Shown here in pieces: positions 62,938 to 64,000 of a DNA stretch of 64,000 nucleotides. The position numbers were made by a program, and so were the translations under genes. The stretch spans positions 1 to 64,000 of the forward strand of contig NZ_FTOP01000006.1 in NCBI RefSeq assembly GCF_900156785.1, written 5' to 3'. The stretch's first letter is position 1; the number at the start of each line of letters is the position of its first letter. A model generated the notes under the pieces. The model did no database searches. It was given only the letters and a program-made list of their open reading frames with translations, and was not told the DNA's origin. Source of the DNA: Belliella pelovolcani. GTDB taxonomy: Bacteria > Bacteroidota > Bacteroidia > Cytophagales > Cyclobacteriaceae.

Positions 62938-64000
62938 CTACATATTTCTTTTCATCAATCGGATATGATTCAATTTTGGAGTGGATTTACTTTCCACGCT
63001 TTCGATTTTCACATCTAAAGTTTCTCCATTGTAACCTGACAAATCATACTCTATGACAATAAGTTGGTCACTAGAACCGGCTAGACTTTCTGTTTTCAAA
63101 AGTTGTCCATTGATGTAAATATGAAAGGGCTGCGATGAATGGGTATTCAAGTAGGTAAAGCGCAAAACCTTACCCTCTTGCTCCTTATTTTTCAGCGTAT
63201 ATTGGAAATATTCGGAAGTAGTTCTCCAAAATCGACCATTCTCTTGACCTATTTGTGTGTTGGATCCTTTGAAACCATGCTCTGTTTCAGGTTGTTGCTC
63301 ACCGACTGCTACTTGATCGACTGTCATTTCTTCCAATCTTCGCATCCATTCATCTTTGGTATTTAGCTCTTTTTTGAATGCTTCTAGCTCTACATCTGCT
63401 ACTACTGGCCAATAAACTTGATACCTGCTATCATGAATTGAGTAGAAAGGAACAAGCTCAATGTCCTCCTCTAACTGATAAAACTGATTCGCTGCTAATA
63501 GGAATTTAAACTCATCTCCTTTTTGCTTCGGCATTGGTTGAATATCTTGTTTTAAAACAGGGCTCAGTTCTAATGGGATCATTTTTCCAGAAGCCACATG
63601 CCCCATTCTGCTGTCATCTGCAAAAAGTCCTTTTAGGTCTCCATCTCCTGTTTTTGCCGCCAATACAATCGGACCATGTGTAAAAGAATACCATGGTGAG
63701 CCATCAGGCATTTGTTCAGTCTTCGTTTCCATGGGAAGGGCTATTTGGATTTGATCTTTTGATGACCATTTGCCTGCAAGTAAAAAATACCCATACTTAT
63801 CTACTGTAATTTCCTGTTGTTTGCCATTGATAGCAACCTTCAAGTGTCCTTGTTTGACCCAGCTAGGATAGCGAACTTTAATTTTAAATTCTTTCCTGCC
63901 CCTGTGTGTAAATCCTATAGTGGTATTTTCTTCCTCTGGGAAATTGGTTGTTTGTATTACTTTTATGCCTTGCTCTTTCCAATCCAATTCGGAAGCTATG
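62938..64000 (-). CDS. GH127-type beta-L-arabinofuranosidase, C-terminal part (cut by the window end)
   Basis: The open frame continues past base 64000; about 354 residues are in view. VRYPSWVKQGHLKVAINGKQQEITVDKYGYFLLAGKWSSKDQIQIALPMETKTEQMPDGSPWYSFTHGPIVLAAK (read in part) is the C-terminal beta domain of the GH127 (DUF1680) family, followed by extra beta-sandwich domains with the W-R-T-T-S-E-Y-F-Q-Y segment. The catalytic Glu and Cys would lie upstream, outside the window. It is the first visible gene of the arabinose operon. Confidence 0.82.
   Translation of the reverse strand, partial: IASELDWKEQGIKVIQTTNFPEEENTTIGFTHRGRKEFKIKVRYPSWVKQGHLKVAINGKQQEITVDKYGYFLLAGKWSSKDQIQIALPMETKTEQMPDGSPWYSFTHGPIVLAAKTGDGDLKGLFADDSRMGHVASGKMIPLELSPVLKQDIQPMPKQKGDEFKFLLAANQFYQLEEDIELVPFYSIHDSRYQVYWPVVADVELEAFKKELNTKDEWMRRLEEMTVDQVAVGEQQPETEHGFKGSNTQIGQENGRFWRTTSEYFQYTLKNKEQEGKVLRFTYLNTHSSQPFHIYINGQLLKTESLAGSSDQLIVIEYDLSGYNGETLDVKIESVESKSTPKLNHIRLMKRNM

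Overview
The window looks like chromosomal DNA of a Bacteroidota bacterium, most likely a Cyclobacteriaceae-type marine or aquatic species. This is inferred from: AT-rich DNA; a type IX secretion (T9SS) C-terminal sorting domain on a secreted protein; a two-permease RND pump; long SLBB export proteins; S23-type four-helix-bundle genes; and very abundant composite intergenic repeats. No rRNA, tRNA, CRISPR array or intact insertion sequence was found.

Region 1 (0.4-1.6 kb, + strand): a three-gene toxin-antitoxin-chaperone locus. It has an ADP-ribosyltransferase-like toxin reading frame interrupted by one in-frame TAG, a small candidate antitoxin, and a SecB-like chaperone. The gene order and families match the CmdTAC type of anti-phage system.

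Region 2 (1.6-34.8 kb, - strand): a capsule or exopolysaccharide locus. From the upstream end it carries a winged-helix regulator, a Wza-like SLBB export protein, a Wzz-like chain-length protein, UDP-sugar dehydrogenase, a cytidylyltransferase-like protein, GDP-fucose synthesis (fcl, gmd) and a complete CDP-3,6-dideoxyhexose pathway (rfbI, rfbF, rfbG, rfbH plus a reductase). These are followed by glycosyltransferases, Wzx, Wzy, an AlkP-superfamily protein, a frameshifted cupin, Wzi and a mannose-6-phosphate-isomerase-type cupin. The glycosyltransferase/Wzx/Wzy part (about 4.2-14.6 kb) is clearly more AT-rich than the rest and is probably the exchangeable, strain-specific cassette. Between 20.8 and 35 kb the genes are separated by belts of repeats, in which sit an AbiEii-type toxin pair, a RelE/ParE pair, a GxxExxY protein and two four-helix-bundle proteins.

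Region 3 (35-56 kb): a tricorn-type protease, an outer-membrane barrel protein, a 260-bp MITE-like element, a beta-propeller lipoprotein, an RND efflux operon (adaptor and two permeases), an RlpA-like protein, and sbcD-sbcC. About 210 bp covering the sbcD upstream region and first codons are duplicated. The two copies flank two extra genes, a T9SS-exported protein and an outer-membrane barrel protein.

Region 4 (56-64 kb): arabinan/arabinose use. A GH43 lipoprotein on the + strand converges on a - strand operon that reads GH127 (cut by the window end), GH51, ribulokinase, a four-helix-bundle gene, ribulose-5-phosphate 4-epimerase and aldose 1-epimerase. Together these would release arabinose from polymers and feed it to the pentose phosphate pathway; araA is not in the window.
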